The translations under genes were made by a program, and so were the position numbers. A model generated the notes under the pieces. The model was given only the letters and a program-made list of their open reading frames with translations. It was not told the origin of the DNA and did not search any database. Positions 43,203 through 53,069 of a stretch of 64,000 nt of DNA are shown piece after piece (the stretch's first letter is position 1; the number at the start of each line of letters is the position of its first letter). The stretch covers positions 1,364,001 to 1,428,000 of the forward strand of contig CAWDDW010000003.1 of NCBI GenBank assembly GCA_963801185.1. The letters are read 5' to 3'. Origin of the DNA: Palsa-601 sp963801185 (GTDB lineage: Bacteria; Actinomycetota; Acidimicrobiia; Acidimicrobiales; Bog-793).

Positions 43203-44714
43203 GTGAATCTCGCCCAGATCATCGAGCCCCACCCCGACTCGGCCGTTGCGTTCAGCTTCCGCGGGGACGAGCTCACCTATGGCGGGCTACGGCGCCGTTG
43301 TGCCGCTGTGCGCCGATCGCTCGTTGAGAGGGGCATCGCCCCAGGTGACCGGGTCGCGCTCGTGTTCGGGGCGACGCCCGAGTTCGCGATCGCCTATTTC
43401 GGGGCCCTCGGTGCTGGCGCCGTGACCGTGCCGCTCAATCCCAACAGCCCAGCCGCAGAGATCGATCGCGAGCTTCGCGCCGTCCGGACCTCACTCGTCC
43501 TCGTGGCCTCCGGTGGTCAGGACTCTCCCGGCGGGCTCGCAGCCGAGCTGCGCGGTCTCGGACACGAGGTCGCCGAGCTCGGGTCGCTCGACGGGTCCGG
43601 AGAGCCCGATGACGACCGCGACCCCGTGCCGATCATCGACCGCGCCCCTGAGGATCAGGCCGCTCTGCTGTTCACCTCCGGCACGGCCGGCTCGCCGAAG
43701 GCAGCAGTGCTGACACACGGGAGCCTGTTGGCGAACATCGAGCAGGTCGAGCTTCGCGTCGGGCTCGCCGCCACGGCGGACGACGTCGGGATCCTGGCAG
43801 TGCCGCCCTTCCACATCCTCGGCCTGAACGCCGTCCTCGGGGTGCAGGCCTATGTCGGAGCAAAGCTCGTGCTGCTGGAACGGTTTGACCCGGCCACGAT
43901 GCTCGAGGCGATTGCCAGGGAGCGCGTCACGCTTCTCGCAGGCGTACCGCAGATGTTCGCGGCCCTGGCCGACTTCGAAGGCGCGACCGGAACCGAGCTC
44001 GCGAGCGTGCGACTCGCATGCTCGGGGGCGGCGCCCCTGGCGGAGGCAACCGCTGAGCGTTTCGAGCAGAAGTTCGGGGTGCCGATCTGGCAGGGCTACG
44101 GGCTGACCGAGGCATCGCCTGCTGTCACCTTCCCCGATCTGTCAGGCCGGCGCCAGGTGACCTCGGTCGGGATGCCGCTGCCCGGCGTCGAAGTGCGGGT
44201 CGTGGACTCCGACGGCCATGACGTCGAGCCCGGCGACCCGGGCGAGATCCTCGTCCGGGGCCCGAACCTGTTCGCCGGCTACTTCGAGGATGCCTCGGCG
44301 ACAAACGGTGCCCTCGACCGCAAGGGCTGGTTGCACACAGGCGACATCGCCGTCATGTCAGAGGACGGTGCGATCACCATCGTCGACCGCCAGAAGGACC
44401 TCATAATCGTCTCGGGCTTCAATGTCTTCCCGGCCGAGGTCGAACAGGTGCTCGAGTCTCACCCGCTCGTCGAGGAGGCAGCCGTCTTGGGCGTGCCGGA
44501 CGACACGTTCGGAGAGTCCGTCCGCGCTTTCGTCGTTCCTGTGGCCTCGATCTGGCCGGACGGGGCCGCCGCGCCGGAGGGACTCACCACCGATGAGCTG
44601 GCCCAACACTGCATGCGGTACCTCGCGCGGTACAAGTGCCCGCGGTCGGTCAGCTTCGTTCGTGAGCTCCCGAGAGGCATCCAGGGCAAGGTGCTCCGGC
44701 GCGCCGTCGGCTGA
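43203..44714 (+). CDS. Acyl-CoA synthetase (AMP-binding, fatty-acid--CoA ligase-like)
   Basis: 503-residue ANL-family enzyme from GTG 43203. Core motifs: LLFTSGTAGSPKAAVLTH (AMP/P-loop), WQGYGLTEASPAV, KGWLHTGDIAVM, DRQKDLIIVSGFNVFPAEVE and the final catalytic Lys in RGIQGKVLRR. The substrate is probably a medium or long-chain fatty or related carboxylic acid. Stands alone between proC/HTH and rex. Confidence 0.88.
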   Translation: MNLAQIIEPHPDSAVAFSFRGDELTYGGLRRRCAAVRRSLVERGIAPGDRVALVFGATPEFAIAYFGALGAGAVTVPLNPNSPAAEIDRELRAVRTSLVLVASGGQDSPGGLAAELRGLGHEVAELGSLDGSGEPDDDRDPVPIIDRAPEDQAALLFTSGTAGSPKAAVLTHGSLLANIEQVELRVGLAATADDVGILAVPPFHILGLNAVLGVQAYVGAKLVLLERFDPATMLEAIARERVTLLAGVPQMFAALADFEGATGTELASVRLACSGAAPLAEATAERFEQKFGVPIWQGYGLTEASPAVTFPDLSGRRQVTSVGMPLPGVEVRVVDSDGHDVEPGDPGEILVRGPNLFAGYFEDASATNGALDRKGWLHTGDIAVMSEDGAITIVDRQKDLIIVSGFNVFPAEVEQVLESHPLVEEAAVLGVPDDTFGESVRAFVVPVASIWPDGAAAPEGLTTDELAQHCMRYLARYKCPRSVSFVRELPRGIQGKVLRRAVG

Positions 44715-44753
44715 CGGGCCCGGCCCACCCGGCTGGTGGGAGCACCGCTCAGT

Positions 44754-44771
44754 TTGTGACCGAATGCACGA
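44754..44771. promoter_or_regulatory. Rex-type operator upstream of rex
   Basis: TTGTGACCGAATGCACGA: TTGTG, eight bases, then CACGA, against the Rex consensus TTGTG-N8-CACAA. It ends 6 bases before the -10 hexamer TACCAT (44778-44783), which itself lies 8 bases before the rex ATG, so bound Rex would block RNA polymerase. The related site at 54803 shares 14 of 18 bases. Confidence 0.6.
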
Positions 44772-44791
44772 GGTAGTTACCATCGGCGCCT

Positions 44792-45565
44792 ATGCCCGAG
44801 CGTTTCGGCCGCCGTATCCCTGAGCCGACCGTCGTGCGCCTGCCCATCTACCAGCGAGTTCTGCTGGGGCTGTCAGCTGAGGGCGTCGCGACGGTCTCCT
44901 CCGCCGAGCTCGCCGACGCGGCCGGGGTCAATGCCGCCAAGGTGCGCAAGGACCTTTCGCACTTCGGCACTTACGGGACGCCCGGCACCGGCTACGACGT
45001 GAACTATCTGCTCGGTCAGATCCAGCGCGAGCTCGGAACCGACCAGGAGCGACCGGTCGTGATCGTAGGGCTCGGTCATCTCGGCCACGCGCTCGCGCGG
45101 TCGCAAGGGTTTGCCGGCGGGGGGTTCCGCCTCGTCGGGTTGTTCGACAACGATCCGTCGACAGTGGGCGAAGAGGTTGGCGGGCAACTCGTTCGACACA
45201 TCTGCGAACTGGCGGAAGTCTGCCGGCAAGAAGAGGTCGCTGTCGGCATCGTCACCACTCCCGCGGCCGCAGCCCAAGAGGTGGCTGACTTCCTTGCGGC
45301 CGGCGGAGTGAGCGCGATCTTGAACTTCGCTCCCGCCGTGATCTCGGTCCCGCCCCGGGTTCAGGTGCGCCACGTCGACTTCTCGGCCGAGCTTCAGGTC
45401 CTCGCGTTCTACCAGGCGCATCCTGAGACGGTCGCTACCCGGGATGCGGCCGCAGCGTGGCGGGACGCGCACTCGCGCCGGCCACACGACGGAGCGGTCG
45501 CCTTCGAGCCCTCGAGCGGCACGGACTCGGCTAATGGCGCGGCGAGCCGGCCCGTCGCTCCGTGA
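44792..45565 (+). CDS. rex: Redox-sensing transcriptional repressor Rex
   Basis: Senses the NADH/NAD+ ratio and releases DNA when NADH is high. 257 residues. N-terminal winged helix with LPIYQRVLLGLSAEGVATVS and GVNAAKVRKDLSHFGTYGTPGTGY; Rossmann motif VIVGLGHLGHALARSQGF; GLFDNDPSTVGEEVGG; C-terminal helix for domain swapping. Heads the haem cluster as in Streptomyces. Probably autoregulated through the operator just upstream, and its mRNA looks leaderless. Confidence 0.93.
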   Translation: MPERFGRRIPEPTVVRLPIYQRVLLGLSAEGVATVSSAELADAAGVNAAKVRKDLSHFGTYGTPGTGYDVNYLLGQIQRELGTDQERPVVIVGLGHLGHALARSQGFAGGGFRLVGLFDNDPSTVGEEVGGQLVRHICELAEVCRQEEVAVGIVTTPAAAAQEVADFLAAGGVSAILNFAPAVISVPPRVQVRHVDFSAELQVLAFYQAHPETVATRDAAAAWRDAHSRRPHDGAVAFEPSSGTDSANGAASRPVAP

Positions 45566-45640
45566 GGACTCACCGGGGCGCGGTCGCTACGCTCGTTGGG
45601 CGCCGTCACCTGGCGTCTCGGCACGAGAGGTAACCGCTAA

Positions 45641-46978
45641 GTGGCAGTCGTCGTCGTCGGCATTCATGAGCGCAATGCACCGCTCAAGCTCTTCGAGAAG
45701 CTCGCGGTCTCTGACAGGGACCTCCCGAAGGTGCTCAATCAGCTCACCGACAGCCCGAACCTGAGCGAGGCGGTCGTCCTTTCCACCTGTATGAGGACCG
45801 AGATCTACGCCGTCGTCGAGCGCTTCCACGACGGTCTCTCCGACATCGAGGCCTGGATGCGGTCCCGCATCGGCGACGGCTTGTTCGGGCCGCACGCGCT
45901 CGTGAGGGGCGAGCAACGCCCCGCGCCGAGCGGCGGCGTCGTCGACCTCGGTGACAGGTTCGTCTGCTGGTACGACGACGCTGCCGTCGCGCACCTGTTC
46001 GAGGTCGCTGCCGGGATCGACTCGCCGGTGCTCGGTGAGGGCGAGATCCTTCGCCAGGTGCGTGACGCCGCCCAGAATGCCCATGTAGAGCAAGCGGCAG
46101 GTCCCGTGCTCGGCCCTCTGTTCCGGCACGCGGTCGAAGCCGGCAAGCGAGCCCGTAGCGAGACGGCGATCCAGCGGGGTACGACTTCGCTCGCTCACGC
46201 CGTCGTGGAGCTTGCTTCCGATCACGCTCTCGGTTTTGACGGGCGGCGGCTCCTCGTCGTGGGAGCAGGGGAGATGGGCAGTGGGATCGTGAAGGCGCTC
46301 GCCGGGCGGAGCGATCTCACCGGCGAGGTGGTCGTCGCCAACCGTGACGCCGACCGGGGCCGGTCGGTAGCGGATCTCGTTGCGGGCCGTGCGGTCTCGC
46401 TCGACGCTTTCGCCCATGAGCTCGAACAGGCAGACGTCGTGCTGACGTCGACGGCTGCCGGTGAGGTGATCTTGTCCCGCGACCGGATCGAGCCCATCCT
46501 CGAGCGTCGGCTGACCCACGGCGACGAACGGCGTCGCTTGGTGATCGTCGATGCCGCCGTGCCGCGCGATGTCGATCCCGCCGTCGCCGACCTCGAAGGC
46601 GTCGACCTGCTCGACATGGAGGACGTGAGGCGGTATGCAGAAGAGCAGATGTCGAATCGCCAGGCTGAGGTACCGGCCGTGCGCAGCGTGCTCGCCGAAG
46701 AGCTCGAGAGGTACAGGACGACCTCGGCCGGGAGGCTCGCCGCGCCCGTAGTCTCGGCGTTGCGCGACAGAGCCGACGAGCTTCGCCTGGCCGAGCTCGA
46801 GCGCTACGCGAGCCGGCTCGACGCCCTCGACCCTACAGACCGCGACCTGGTCGAGACGATCACGCGGAGAGTGGTAGCCAAGCTCCTCCACCAGCCGACG
46901 GTACGCGTGAAGGACGCGGCGGGCTCACCTCGCGGCGAACGCCTGGCCGAGGCGCTCCGTACGCTGTTCGACCTCTGA
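45641..46978 (+). CDS. hemA: Glutamyl-tRNA reductase
   Basis: First committed step of C5-pathway haem synthesis: glutamyl-tRNA to glutamate-1-semialdehyde. 445 residues from GTG 45641. The nucleophile Cys is in VVLSTCMRTEIYAV; GEGEILRQVRDAAQNA, the NADPH motif LLVVGAGEMGSGIVKAL, and a helical dimer domain at the end fit the family. Starts 75 bases after rex. Confidence 0.92.
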   Translation: MAVVVVGIHERNAPLKLFEKLAVSDRDLPKVLNQLTDSPNLSEAVVLSTCMRTEIYAVVERFHDGLSDIEAWMRSRIGDGLFGPHALVRGEQRPAPSGGVVDLGDRFVCWYDDAAVAHLFEVAAGIDSPVLGEGEILRQVRDAAQNAHVEQAAGPVLGPLFRHAVEAGKRARSETAIQRGTTSLAHAVVELASDHALGFDGRRLLVVGAGEMGSGIVKALAGRSDLTGEVVVANRDADRGRSVADLVAGRAVSLDAFAHELEQADVVLTSTAAGEVILSRDRIEPILERRLTHGDERRRLVIVDAAVPRDVDPAVADLEGVDLLDMEDVRRYAEEQMSNRQAEVPAVRSVLAEELERYRTTSAGRLAAPVVSALRDRADELRLAELERYASRLDALDPTDRDLVETITRRVVAKLLHQPTVRVKDAAGSPRGERLAEALRTLFDL

Positions 46979-47006
46979 GGGCTGAGGCGGCGAGGCGCTG
47001 GGAGCC

Positions 47007-47966
47007 GTGAGCGCTGAGCGCAGGACCATCCGGCTCGCGACGCGCGGGAGTCCTCTCGCGCTCGCCCAGGCGCGGATCGTGAGCGCACTGCTCGCTGCCT
47101 CGCCGGAGGAGCGGGTCGAGACCGAGCTCGTCATCGTCGACACGGCCGGCGACCGGAGCCAGCGCGTACCGATCCATGCGGTCGGCGGCCAGGGCATATT
47201 CGTCAAGGAGGTCGACGCCGCCGTGATCGCCGGTCGTGCCGATGCGGCCGTCCACTCGGCCAAGGACCTCCCGGCTTCGCCCGCCGCCGGCGCCGAGGAG
47301 CGGTCTCTTCGCATCGTCGCCGTTCCTGCACGCTCCGATCCCCGTGACACGCTCGTCGGGAGAGCCCTCGACGATCTGCTGCCCGGCGCGCGCATCGCCA
47401 CCGGATCAGTGCGCCGAAGGGCGCAGCTGGCGTGGCTACACCCGGACCTCATGTTCGAGGAGCTCCGGGGCAACATCGCGACCCGGCTCTCGAAGGTGCC
47501 GGACGGTGGCGCGGTCGTCGTAGCCATGGCCGCGCTCGTGCGCCTCGGATGGGAAGACAAGGCGGCTCACGTGCTGTCAGTGATGGAGATGCTGCCCCAG
47601 GTCGGGCAAGGGACAATCGCGATCTGCGCGCGTCCAGACGACGAGCGGACCACCGAGTTGCTGGCACCGATCGAAGACCGCCGGGCCCGCATCGCGCTCG
47701 ATGCCGAACGGGCCTACCTGCGGGGCGTGGGAGGCGGCTGCGACCTGCCCGTCGGGGCCTATGCCGCCGTCGCTGACGACGGCTCGATAGAGCTCGAGGC
47801 GATCATCGCCAGCCTGGATGGCCACATGCTCGTGCGGGAGAAGGCAACGGGTACCGAACCCGACGCGGTCGGCAGCTCACTCGTACGTCGCATGCTCGAC
47901 GAGACCGGGGGGCGTGCCCTGCTCGAGCGATCGGGCACTGGCTCGAGCACAGGCACCCAGTCGTGA
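47007..47966 (+). CDS. hemC: Porphobilinogen deaminase (hydroxymethylbilane synthase)
   Basis: Polymerises four porphobilinogen units. 319 residues from GTG 47007. IRLATRGSPLALAQARIV, HSAKDLPAS, RRRAQLAWLHPDLMFEELRG and the dipyrromethane-cofactor Cys in GVGGGCDLPVGAYA. Its stop overlaps the next GTG by 4 bases (GTGA). Confidence 0.93.
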   Translation: MSAERRTIRLATRGSPLALAQARIVSALLAASPEERVETELVIVDTAGDRSQRVPIHAVGGQGIFVKEVDAAVIAGRADAAVHSAKDLPASPAAGAEERSLRIVAVPARSDPRDTLVGRALDDLLPGARIATGSVRRRAQLAWLHPDLMFEELRGNIATRLSKVPDGGAVVVAMAALVRLGWEDKAAHVLSVMEMLPQVGQGTIAICARPDDERTTELLAPIEDRRARIALDAERAYLRGVGGGCDLPVGAYAAVADDGSIELEAIIASLDGHMLVREKATGTEPDAVGSSLVRRMLDETGGRALLERSGTGSSTGTQS

Positions 47967-49445
47967 CCGTCTACCTCGTCGGCGCCGGGCCGGGCGACCC
48001 TGGGCTCCTCACGGTGAGGGCAGCCGATCTGCTCGGTCGCGCGGATGCCGTCGTCCACGATCGCCTGGTGGACGAACGAGTTCTCGCGCTCGCCCCGCTC
48101 GACGCCGTGCGACACGACGTCGGCAAGCGCCCTGGAGGCACCATCCGCCAGGACGAGATCAACGAGCTGCTGTGCTCCCTAGCCCGCGACCACTCGTGCG
48201 TGATCCGGCTGAAAGGCGGGGATCCGTACGTGTTCGGGCGGGGCGGGGAGGAAGCGCTCGCCCTGCAGGCCGCCGGTGTCGACTTCGAGGTCGTGCCCGG
48301 AGTCTCGTCGGTGAACGGCGTGCTCGCGTACGCAGGCATCCCGGTCACCCACCGCGGTATCGCGACGAGCTACTCCGTAGTCACGGGCCACGGGGCCGAC
48401 GGCTCGGCGAGCGGCGGGCCGGCGCCAGTCGACTGGGAGGCGCTCGCACGAGTCGGTGGGACGATCGTCGTCCTCATGGGCGTCGCGCACCGAGGCGAGA
48501 TCGCCCGAGGGCTCATCGGCGGCGGTCGGGCTCCCTCGACCCCGGTGGCGGTCATCGAGAACGGGACGCTGCCTCGCCAGCACACGGTCCGGACCACGCT
48601 CGCCGGGCTCGGCGCGACCGACCCTGGCACCCCGGCGATCATCGTCATCGGAGAGGTGGCTGGCCTCGACCTCGGCTGGTTCGAGGCAAGGCCGCTACTC
48701 GGATGGCGCGTAGTCGTCACTCGCAGTCGCCACCAGGCCTCGCTCCTCGCCGACAGGCTCGCAGCAGCGGGCGCGATGCCGATCGAGGTGCCGACGATCG
48801 AGATCGCCGAACCGAGTGACGGCGGCGCCGGCCTGCGTGCGGCGCTCGCCCGATTGGCGGAGTTCGACTGGATCGCGTTCAGCTCGGCGAACGCCGTCGC
48901 TCGCGTCTTCGCCGAGCTGCCCGACGCACGCGCCCTCGGCGGCATCAAGGTCGCGGCTGTCGGGCAGGCGACGGCCGGAGTACTGCGCGAGCACGGCAGT
49001 AATTGCCGATCTCGTGCCCGAAGTCGCTGTCGCGGAGCGGCTGGCGACAGCCTTCGGCCCGGCCCCCAAGAGTGGAGCCTCGGTGCTGGTGCCACAAGCG
49101 GCCCGAGCCCGTGCAGCGCTCGTGACCGGGCTGACATCCCTCGGGTACCGGGTGGAGACGGTCGAGGCTTACCGCACGATCCGTCCCGAGCTCGATCCTG
49201 CTGCCGCCGAGCTCCTGAAGGGCGCCGATGCCATCACGTTCTCATCTTCGTCGACCGTCGAGGGCTTCCTCGCTTCGTTCGGGGCGCGAGCGCTCCCACC
49301 GGTAGTGGCGTCGATCGGCCCGATCACGACCGAGACGGCGAAGGCAAACGGCATCGAGGTGGCGGTGCAGGCCGGGACGGCGTCGATCGAGGGCCTCGTC
49401 GAGGCGCTGGCAGAGTTCGCGGCGGCACACGGCCGGGCGAGGTAA
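47963..49445 (+). CDS. Fused uroporphyrinogen-III C-methyltransferase / uroporphyrinogen-III synthase, with frameshift
   Basis: Two-domain protein, about 493 residues when repaired. Residues 1-240 are the SUMT (CobA-type) domain: LVGAGPGDPGLLTVRAADLL, RLKGGDPYVFGRGGEEALAL, VPGVSSVNGVLAYAGIPVTHR. The rest is HemD: WRVVVTRSRHQASLLADRLA, IAFSSANAVARVFA and, in another frame, ADAITFSSSSTVEGFLASFG. The slip is an extra A near 48998, within VLREHG/VIADLVPEVAV. It makes uroporphyrinogen III and diverts some to sirohaem or cobalamin. Second-half frame ends at TAA 49443-49445. Confidence 0.88.
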
Positions 49446-49463
49446 GGCCCCAGGCCGGCCCGG

Positions 49464-49469
49464 TACGCT
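49464..49469 (+). promoter_or_regulatory. -10 hexamer of hemB (leaderless)
   Basis: TACGCT ends 7 bases before ATG 49477 in the 31-base gap after the cobA/hemD frame. No Shine-Dalgarno sequence is present, pointing to an internal leaderless promoter. Confidence 0.5.
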
Positions 49470-49476
49470 GGTCGCC

Positions 49477-50460
49477 ATGTCATTCCCGGCTCGCCGCATG
49501 CGCCGCCTCAGGAGCACGGCCGCGTTGCGTCGCCTCGTGGCCGAGGTGCAGCTCTCGCCCGACGACTTCGTGGCACCCCTCTTCGTCCGTGAGGGCATCG
49601 ACGAGCCCAACCCCATCGCCTCGTTGCCGGGCGTGGTTCAGCACACGCTCGAGTCGGTGACGACCGAGACCAAACGCCTCGTCTCGCTCGGTGTGCCGGC
49701 GCTCATCCTCTTCGGTATTCCCGCCTCGAAGGATCCCCTGGGGAACAGCGCCTCGGATCCAGATGGGATCGTGCAGCAGGCGCTGCAGGCCGTACGCGAC
49801 ACCGTCGGGGACGAGATCGTCGTCATGGCGGATCTCTGCCTCGACGAGTACACCGATCACGGGCATTGCGGCATCGTGCGTCCCGACGGCTCCGTCGACA
49901 ACGACGCGACGCTCGAGCGGTACGCGGAGATCGCAGTCGTGCAGGCAGACGCGGGGGCGGCCGTCATTGCACCGAGCGGGATGATGGACGGTCAGGTGGC
50001 TGCCATCCGCCGGGCCCTCGACTCGAGCTCTCACCAGGAGGCAGCGATCCTCGCTTACTCTGCCAAGTACGCATCCGCGCTCTACGGCCCGTTCCGTGAG
50101 GCGGTCGACGTCACGATCCTCGGGGGCGGGGACCGTCGTGCCTACCAACAGGATTGGCACAACGTCACCGAAGCTCTCACCGAGGCGCGCCTCGACGTGG
50201 AAGAGGGCGCCGACATGGTGATGGTCAAGCCGGCGGTCACCTACCTCGACGTGCTGAGCGCGGTGCGTGCCGCGGTCGATGTGCCGGTGGCCGCCTACCA
50301 GGTGAGTGGCGAGTACGCGATGATCCGAGCCGCAGCGATGCGCGGATGGATCGATGGCGAGGCGATCATGCTCGAGCAGCTGACCGCCATCAAGCGGGCC
50401 GGCGCGTCGTTCATCCTCACCTACTTCGCGGCCGAGGCTGCCGAGCTGCTCGGTGCCTGA
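49477..50460 (+). CDS. hemB: Delta-aminolevulinic acid dehydratase (porphobilinogen synthase)
   Basis: Condenses two aminolevulinates to porphobilinogen. 327 residues. Schiff-base lysines lie in ILAYSAKYASALYGPFR and ADMVMVKPAVTYLDVL; the metal-site region VVMADLCLDEYTDHGHCGIV has Cys at the first position and further Cys, so zinc may be retained. End overlaps hemL by 8 bases. Confidence 0.93.
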   Translation: MSFPARRMRRLRSTAALRRLVAEVQLSPDDFVAPLFVREGIDEPNPIASLPGVVQHTLESVTTETKRLVSLGVPALILFGIPASKDPLGNSASDPDGIVQQALQAVRDTVGDEIVVMADLCLDEYTDHGHCGIVRPDGSVDNDATLERYAEIAVVQADAGAAVIAPSGMMDGQVAAIRRALDSSSHQEAAILAYSAKYASALYGPFREAVDVTILGGGDRRAYQQDWHNVTEALTEARLDVEEGADMVMVKPAVTYLDVLSAVRAAVDVPVAAYQVSGEYAMIRAAAMRGWIDGEAIMLEQLTAIKRAGASFILTYFAAEAAELLGA

Positions 50461-51736
50461 CCCCGAACACTCCCGCAGCGCCGAGCTCTTCGAGCGGGCG
50501 CTGCGGGTCACTCCGGGCGGAGTCAACTCCCCGGTGAGGGCGTTCGGCTCGGTTGGGGGGACTCCCTACTTCGTCGCATCCGCATCCGGCGCCTACGTCA
50601 CCGACGCGGATGGCAACAGGTACCTCGACTACGTACAGAGCTGGGGCGCATCGATCCTCGGTCACGCCCATCCGGCCGTCGTCGGCGCCGTCCACGCGGC
50701 GGCCGAGCGCGGCACGACCTACGGGGCGCCCACCGAAGGCGAGGTGCTGCTGGCCGAGACCCTCACCGAAGCGGTGCCGGGCTGTGAGCAGGTGCGCCTC
50801 GTCTCTTCGGGCACCGAAGCGACGATGACGGCTGTCCGTCTCGCGAGGGGTGCCACGGGCCGCCCGCGGGTGGTGAAGTTCGCCGGCTGCTACCACGGCC
50901 ACAGCGACGGTCTGCTCGCCGCAGGCGGTAGTGGCGTCGCGACGCTGGGCCTCGCCGGCTCCGACGGCGTGCCGGCCGGGGCGGTGGCGGACACACTCGT
51001 CGTTCCGTATGGAGTCGTGCCCGAGCTCGACGACGACGTCGCCTGTGTCATCGTCGAACCGGTCGCCGCCAACATGGGCCTCGTCGTGCCCGAGCCGACG
51101 TGGCTCGAAGCACTGCGGGCGGCATGTGACGCAGCGGGAGCGCTGCTCATCTTCGACGAGGTGATCACCGGCTTCCGTGTCGCGCGCTCTGGTGCGGCCC
51201 CTCTGTTCGGGGTGCGACCGGATCTGTTCACCTTCGGCAAGGTGATCGGGGGCGGGCTCCCACTCGCCGCGCTCGGCGGCAGCGCGCGCCTGATGGGCCA
51301 TCTCGCGCCTTCCGGGAGCGTGTACCAGGCCGGCACCCTCTCGGGGAACCCGCTCGCGACGGCGGCCGGGCTTGCTGCTCTCGAACTTCTCGGCGAAGAC
51401 GCGTACGAGGCGCTCGCGCTTCGCGTCGGGCGGCTCGCATCCGGCCTGCGGGAGGCGATCTCGTCGTCAGGGCTCGAAGTCGAGGTCCCGGTCTTTCAGA
51501 CGCTGCTCGGCGTCTACTTCGCCGACGCTCCTGTGCGGAACTACGACGACGCTGTGCGGGCGGCCTCGAACGGCCTTTACGCGCCGTTCTTCCGGGCGAT
51601 GCTGCGGCGTGGCGTCGCGCTGGCACCGAGCGCTTACGAGGTCACGTTCTGCTCGATGGCGCACGGCGAGGACGACATCGAGCGCACGATCGAGGCGGCC
51701 GCTGACTCCGCGAGCGAAGTGGCAGCCTCCAGGTGA
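50453..51736 (+). CDS. hemL: Glutamate-1-semialdehyde 2,1-aminomutase
   Basis: PLP enzyme turning glutamate semialdehyde into aminolevulinate, completing the C5 route begun by HemA. 427 residues. VTPGGVNSPVRAF start; GTEATMTAVRLARG; LIFDEVITGFRVA; PLP lysine in FTFGKVIGGGLPLAALGG; YQAGTLSGNPLATAAGL. Probably GTG 50453. Convergent with the reductase gene. Confidence 0.93.
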   Translation: MPDPEHSRSAELFERALRVTPGGVNSPVRAFGSVGGTPYFVASASGAYVTDADGNRYLDYVQSWGASILGHAHPAVVGAVHAAAERGTTYGAPTEGEVLLAETLTEAVPGCEQVRLVSSGTEATMTAVRLARGATGRPRVVKFAGCYHGHSDGLLAAGGSGVATLGLAGSDGVPAGAVADTLVVPYGVVPELDDDVACVIVEPVAANMGLVVPEPTWLEALRAACDAAGALLIFDEVITGFRVARSGAAPLFGVRPDLFTFGKVIGGGLPLAALGGSARLMGHLAPSGSVYQAGTLSGNPLATAAGLAALELLGEDAYEALALRVGRLASGLREAISSSGLEVEVPVFQTLLGVYFADAPVRNYDDAVRAASNGLYAPFFRAMLRRGVALAPSAYEVTFCSMAHGEDDIERTIEAAADSASEVAASR

Positions 51737-51740
51737 GACT

Positions 51741-53069
51741 TCAGCCCGCGGCGCGCAGGCGCCGCCGCTCCACGAGCTTCGTGAACGCGGCGGCGGACCG
51801 GTAGATCGCCTCGGGAGGTCCGGCGAGCTCGGGCCGGGTCAGGTTGGCCATGATGGCAAGCATCCACTCCATCACAGGCGACGCATACATGCCGGTCCCG
51901 ACGCAAGCCCGCATGATGGTTGGATTCCCGATCACCTTCACGAAAGAGCGGGCGACGGCGTAGTAGCGCCCGTACTCTGCCTGCAGGCGCTCCTCGTAGC
52001 CGGCGAGCCGCCCGAGGTCACCCGAGCCGATGGCCGCGGCGACGATCTCCGCCGCGATGCGCCCGGTCTCGTAGCCGTATGCGATCCCCTCGCCGTTGAA
52101 CGGGTTGATCGACCCGGCGGCGTCCCCTACGACGACCCAGTCGGGCCCGACGCGGGGGCCCACGGAGAGACCCATCGGCAACCGCCCACCAGTCGGTTCC
52201 CCGAGAGCGGTCTCAGGTGAGATGCACCACGACTTCGGCGCGAAGTCGACGAACTGCTCCATGAGCTTGGTCGTGTTGAGGCCCTTCCAGCGCTCGGAAG
52301 TCGACAAGAGGCCTATGCCGACGTTCACGCGGCCGTCGCCGAGCGGGAAGATCCATCCATAGCCGGGCACGACGTCGCCGTTGCGGTCGCGGATGTCGAG
52401 ATGGGACTCGATGAACGGGTCGTCGTGCCGGGGCGAGTCGAAGTAGCCGCGGATCGCCATGCCCTGCGGCCAAGCCTTCTCCCGGGCAGTGCCGAGCGCC
52501 CGACCGAAGCGAGTGAGCGACCCGTCCGCGACGACGACACAGCGAGCGCGTACCTCAGAGGTCGTCCCTCGGTCGACATCGAGGATCCTCGCGCCGCCGG
52601 CTCGGCGGTGGCCCGAGGCGTCGGTGTCACCGTCCGCACCGAGCGGGGCGACGGCCTCCGCGCCCTGCCACAGCTCTGCGCCGGCTTTCTCGGCGTTGGC
52701 TGCGACGAGCCCGTCGAGATCGAAACGCGTCACGGTGTAGGCGTAGGAGGGGAACTCGGGATGCTCGGGCCATCTCATCTCGAGCGTCCGGCCGAACGCG
52801 GCCGAGCGCAGGCCTTCGTAGCGGTGATGGTTGGCGGCGAGGTCGGGTTCGAGACCCATCTCGGCGAGCTGGCGCACCGAGCGAGGAGTCAGCCCGTCGC
52901 CGCACGTCTTCACGCGGGGGAAGTGCTTCTTATCGACGAGGACGACGTCGAGCCCGCGGCTCGCAAGCCAGTAAGCGGCTGCGCTCCCCGACGGCCCGGC
53001 GCCTATGACTAGCACGTCGCAAGAGCGTTCGGACGGGCGTGGCGGCTGTACGTCGGCGTCGGCAGTCAC
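51741..53069 (-). CDS. Geranylgeranyl reductase family FAD-dependent oxidoreductase
   Basis: 442 residues from GTG 53069. FAD-binding DVLVIGAGPSGSAAAYWLAS, then DKKHFPRVKTCGDGLTPRSV, the family's PxxYxWxFP-like GYGWIFPLGDGRVNVGIG, and VVGDAAGSINPFNGEGIAYG. Members saturate isoprenoid chains of quinones or lipids. Downstream of the nuo side, a role in menaquinone or membrane lipid hydrogenation is plausible but not shown. TACACT (53082-53077) ends 7 bases before the start, suggesting a leaderless mRNA. Confidence 0.85.
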   Translation of the reverse strand: MTADADVQPPRPSERSCDVLVIGAGPSGSAAAYWLASRGLDVVLVDKKHFPRVKTCGDGLTPRSVRQLAEMGLEPDLAANHHRYEGLRSAAFGRTLEMRWPEHPEFPSYAYTVTRFDLDGLVAANAEKAGAELWQGAEAVAPLGADGDTDASGHRRAGGARILDVDRGTTSEVRARCVVVADGSLTRFGRALGTAREKAWPQGMAIRGYFDSPRHDDPFIESHLDIRDRNGDVVPGYGWIFPLGDGRVNVGIGLLSTSERWKGLNTTKLMEQFVDFAPKSWCISPETALGEPTGGRLPMGLSVGPRVGPDWVVVGDAAGSINPFNGEGIAYGYETGRIAAEIVAAAIGSGDLGRLAGYEERLQAEYGRYYAVARSFVKVIGNPTIMRACVGTGMYASPVMEWMLAIMANLTRPELAGPPEAIYRSAAAFTKLVERRRLRAAG

